Below are positions 61,626-64,000 of a DNA stretch of 64,000 nucleotides, piece by piece. The first letter of the stretch is position 1, and every line of letters begins with the position of its first letter. Below the pieces are notes generated by a model. It worked only from the letters and a program-made list of their open reading frames with translations, had not been told where the DNA came from and searched no databases. Source of the stretch: Bacillota bacterium (GTDB taxonomy: Bacteria; Bacillota; Clostridia; DSM-8532); contig JAEWSN010000207.1 in assembly GCA_023459915.1 (NCBI GenBank), positions 1 to 64,000 of the forward strand, written 5' to 3'. The translations under genes were made by a program, and so were the position numbers.

Positions 61626-63101
61626 TCAGTGCAGCACATCGATTTCATAGTGCGTGGAATGCAGGCCTGGGAAGCATTCGTTTTTCCGGCAGACCGGATC
61701 CGCCTTCTGATCGCGCCAGGCACCACCGATGTCCAAATCCGCATGCCCCACCGCACGCAACCGGTGCTTGAGCTCGCCTTCGAGCCGTGTCAGCACCTCG
61801 GCCGCCTCGAGATCTTCCGCCAGATTGTGCAGCTCCCTCGGATCGGCGTGCAGATCGAACAGCAGGGTCTGACCCCCATTGAGGTGGTGGATGTACTTCC
61901 ACCGGCCATCCGTGATGAAGTGCTTGGGATGATCCCCGGAAATCTCTCCCATCGCGTATCGCACCGGTTCACCCTGCGCCATCCGCGCCTGTGTTTCCTC
62001 CGCGATCAGCGTCAGCACATCGGCGCCGTCCGTCGGCACATCATGATGGGCCAGCGAAACCCCCGCCACCGCCATGACGGTCGGCAGCACATCGCAAAGG
62101 CCCACCGGCACCGCGCATCGGGTTCCGGGCGTGATGCCCAGCGATTTTGGCGGCTTCACGACAAATGGCACATGGGCGCTTCCCTCGAAGCACATGGCCT
62201 TGCCGTAGCCATGATGGTCGCCGAACATCTCCCCGTGATCCGAGGTCAGCAGAATCAATGTCTCCTCCCACAAATCCATCTCATTCATGCGCGCGAACAG
62301 GCGACCCAGGTTGTAGTCCACCTGTGTGATGAGCCCATAATAGGCACGCAGCGCGTCATCCCGGACATCTCTTGGCAGGAAGTCGTCCGGGTGTCCCCTG
62401 TCGTCCCAGATGTGTCCCGCCTTGTCGTGCAGGTTGTCCGTCCAGTCCCCGACGGCCGGCTCCGGCACCGGTTTTCCCCGGTACATGCTGTAGTAGGGCT
62501 CCGGCGGATCCAGCGGCGGATGCGGTTTGGAGAAACTTGTCCAGAGGAAGAACGGACAGGTGGGATCCCGCGTTTCCAGAAAATCGATGGATTCCTCCAC
62601 CGTCCATGCCGTGAGGGTCTGCGGCTCGGCCACCGTCGCCATGGTTGGGTACATTTCGTTCTGCCCCACGCCATGCATCATGGGACGACCCAGATGCGGG
62701 TGCTTTTCCATGTAGCGGTAATAATCGCGTGGCAGACGGACGGAATCGAACCCATAGCGGGCACGTTCCGGCCAGAAATGCATCTTGCCGACCGCGTGCG
62801 TCTGATACCCCGCTCCGGACAACAATCCCGGCAGGGAACGCGCGGGATCCACCGCCAGGGGATCGCGATCCTGATAATAGGCGTGCTGGTAGCTTGCCGC
62901 GCGCAAGCCATTCATGATGGTCCATCGCGCCGGAATGCAGACCGGGCAGTCCGAATAGGCGCTGGTGAAGGCAACCCCATTGCGCACCAAATGGTCCATA
63001 TGCGGGGTCCGGATAAACGGGTTGCCCAGCGAACGAATGGTATCGAAACGCTGCTGGTCCAATGTGATGAGCAGAATGTTCGGACGTTGTCCAGATTCCA
63101 T
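61626..63101 (-). CDS. Formylglycine-dependent sulfatase (family S1)
   Basis: A 491-residue sulfatase. It starts NILLITLDQQRFDTIRSLG, and CPVCIPARWTIMNG holds the C-x-P-x-R signature with Cys55 and Arg59 (Ala in place of the usual Ser/Thr). AVGKMHFWPERARYGFD, SDHGEMFGDHHGYGKAMCFEGSAHVPFVVK and GDHPKHFITDGRWKYIHHLNGGQTLLFDLHADP follow. The C-terminal ITDGRWKYIHH block is typical of choline-sulfatase- and iduronate-sulfatase-like members. GAGAGG precedes ATG 63101. It lies within the leftward run of four. A 12-base match to the GGGGTCTGACCCC element lies at 61865-61876. Confidence 0.93.
   Translation of the reverse strand: MESGQRPNILLITLDQQRFDTIRSLGNPFIRTPHMDHLVRNGVAFTSAYSDCPVCIPARWTIMNGLRAASYQHAYYQDRDPLAVDPARSLPGLLSGAGYQTHAVGKMHFWPERARYGFDSVRLPRDYYRYMEKHPHLGRPMMHGVGQNEMYPTMATVAEPQTLTAWTVEESIDFLETRDPTCPFFLWTSFSKPHPPLDPPEPYYSMYRGKPVPEPAVGDWTDNLHDKAGHIWDDRGHPDDFLPRDVRDDALRAYYGLITQVDYNLGRLFARMNEMDLWEETLILLTSDHGEMFGDHHGYGKAMCFEGSAHVPFVVKPPKSLGITPGTRCAVPVGLCDVLPTVMAVAGVSLAHHDVPTDGADVLTLIAEETQARMAQGEPVRYAMGEISGDHPKHFITDGRWKYIHHLNGGQTLLFDLHADPRELHNLAEDLEAAEVLTRLEGELKHRLRAVGHADLDIGGAWRDQKADPVCRKNECFPGLHSTHYEIDVLH
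61865..61876. repeat. Partial GGGGTCTGACCCC copy in a sulfatase gene
   Basis: GGGTCTGACCCC matches 12 of 13 bases of the dispersed element, in the coding sequence of the sulfatase at 61626-63101. It could be chance. Confidence 0.4.
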
Positions 63102-63189
63102 GACAGCCTCTCTTTCTGTGGTTCCCCCGGAGTTGGGATTCGCGCAATCCCGTGTAAGGTTCAATTCCCGCGCAGGTGCGTTCCACGCG

Positions 63190-64000
63190 TCAGCCGCGCA
63201 AATCCGGTTCGTGCGGCACCACATCGCCTGTCTCGAGGAAAAAGGTGAGCATGCGCTCCTTGAGTTCGCCAAGCACCCCGGCCAGGGCCGGGTCATCAAT
63301 GCGGTTGTGCCGCTCGCCGGGGTCCGCGGTGAGGTCGTAGAGTTCATCGGATTCGTACAGCCGGCGCACATACTTGTGCGTGTGTGTCCGAACCATGACC
63401 GCCTTGGTATGCTCCGGGCCTTCGGATTGCTGCAGCCCCACTCGGGGGAAGTACAGATTGTCCGGATTTTCAATGCCGTGTTCCATGCAATGCGTTTCGC
63501 CATGAATCCGGCCACCTTCGCAAAACACGGCATCCCGGTGCGTCTGCGTGTCTCCCGCGGCCAGCGGCAGCAAGGACTTTCCGAAATGGGTGTGCGCGGG
63601 CGTGATGCCGCACAGCGCCTCCACGGTCGCCGGAAAATCAACCAGCTCCACCAGCGCGTCCCGGATCCCCGGCACACAGGACACATCCGCCGGGGGCTTG
63701 AACAGGAACGGCACACGGGTCAGGCAGTCCTCAAAGGTGTTCTGGGTTTTTTCCACCAATCCGTAGTCTCCGGTGAAGTCGCCATGATCGCTGAACACGA
63801 AGACCGCGGTGTCATCGTACAACCCCTTTTCCCTGAGTGCGTCCATCAGCAGGCCGAATTGCGTGTCCAGCCGGCTGCACATGCCGTAATAGGTGGCCCG
63901 TAGTTCCCGGAACCGTTCGGGGGTCCAGTCACGCAGACGCTGCCGCTCCCGGATGCCCTTGAGCAGCGAGGGTTTGCCGACCCAGCCCTCCGGTTCGGGC
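63190..64000 (-). CDS. Sulfatase (family S1), 5' end outside the window
   Basis: About 270 C-terminal residues are visible, so the catalytic Cys signature lies beyond the edge. The visible part has LRATYYGMCSRLDTQFGLLMDAL, the metal-binding VFSDHGDFTGDYGLVEKTQNTFEDCLTRVPFLFKPP, and VMVRTHTHKYVRRLYESDELYDLTADPGERHN, which is the sulfatase C-terminal pattern. It is the first of four genes in one direction, 88 bases before the next. Substrate specificity cannot be told from this part. Confidence 0.92.
   Translation of the reverse strand, partial: PEPEGWVGKPSLLKGIRERQRLRDWTPERFRELRATYYGMCSRLDTQFGLLMDALREKGLYDDTAVFVFSDHGDFTGDYGLVEKTQNTFEDCLTRVPFLFKPPADVSCVPGIRDALVELVDFPATVEALCGITPAHTHFGKSLLPLAAGDTQTHRDAVFCEGGRIHGETHCMEHGIENPDNLYFPRVGLQQSEGPEHTKAVMVRTHTHKYVRRLYESDELYDLTADPGERHNRIDDPALAGVLGELKERMLTFFLETGDVVPHEPDLRG

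Noticed and set aside
59865..63248. A 1127-codon plus-strand open frame across three sulfatases
   Set aside because: Antisense shadow of well-supported sulfatase genes, with no family resemblance and no ribosome site.

Overview
The window is a 64 kb stretch of GC-rich bacterial chromosome. It is densely coded, with strong GGAGG ribosome sites and sigma-A-type promoters close to TTGACA-17-TATAAT. The gene content points to an anaerobic Bacillota (high-GC Clostridia-like) carbohydrate degrader. Supporting features are a CIRCE element on groESL, BirA with an N-terminal helix-turn-helix, type III pantothenate kinase, a TetM-like GTPase joined to a YacP/Rae1-type NYN domain, a sodium-pump decarboxylase beta/gamma pair, an oxygen-sensitive-looking homocysteine module, ferredoxin-type aldo/keto reductase and Cys-type sulfatases. 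This placement is an inference from gene content. No rRNA, tRNA, CRISPR array, insertion sequence or prophage was found.

Layout: 1-6.5 kb holds a truncated methyltransferase, groESL and a coaX / birA operon. 6.6-8.1 kb holds the HU gene and an aldo/keto reductase. 8.2-10.9 kb holds the 2-keto-3-deoxygluconate pair kdgK-eda with an IclR/KdgR regulator whose promoter lies inside a palindromic operator. 11-14.4 kb holds proB and a DUF39 / NIL-ferredoxin / UPF0280 homocysteine operon. 14.5-24 kb is a long leftward uronate and sugar-acid series (WG-repeat membrane protein, uxaC, FGGY kinase, GNAT, two Gfo/Idh/MocA dehydrogenases, sugar epimerase). A divergent rightward AraC / aldo-keto reductase / URO-D / AlkZ-like series follows. 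27.9-31.1 kb is an isomerase, class II aldolase and PfkB kinase operon. 31.2-36 kb holds a YibE/F membrane protein, a response regulator with an HDOD domain and oadG-oadB. 36-39.7 kb is a HAD / coiled-coil / ftsE / ftsX operon. 39.9-46.4 kb holds an HD hydrolase, MscS, threonine aldolase, a ferredoxin aldo/keto reductase and azlCD. 46.5-50.5 kb is one very large GH2 enzyme. 50.5-57.3 kb holds a methyltransferase, GNAT, two small membrane proteins, the TetM-Rae1 fusion and a MATE pump. 57.6-64 kb holds a ThuA-like protein and four consecutive sulfatases, the last cut by the window edge.

How it fits together: the sulfatases and the GH2 enzyme would strip sulfate and sugars from complex glycans. 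UxaC, the kinases, the Gfo/Idh/MocA enzymes, the isomerase-aldolase-kinase set and KdgK/Eda would feed uronates, sugar acids and deoxy-sugars into KDPG or triose phosphates. OadB/OadG would couple a decarboxylation to sodium export, with the alpha subunit elsewhere. The most interesting single gene is the TetM-like ribosomal GTPase fused to an A-site-nuclease-like domain. A second theme is the number of short tandem duplications: 14, 18, 19, 29, 31, 37 and 71 bp units, both between genes and in frame. A third is a dispersed GGGGTCTGACCCC palindrome.
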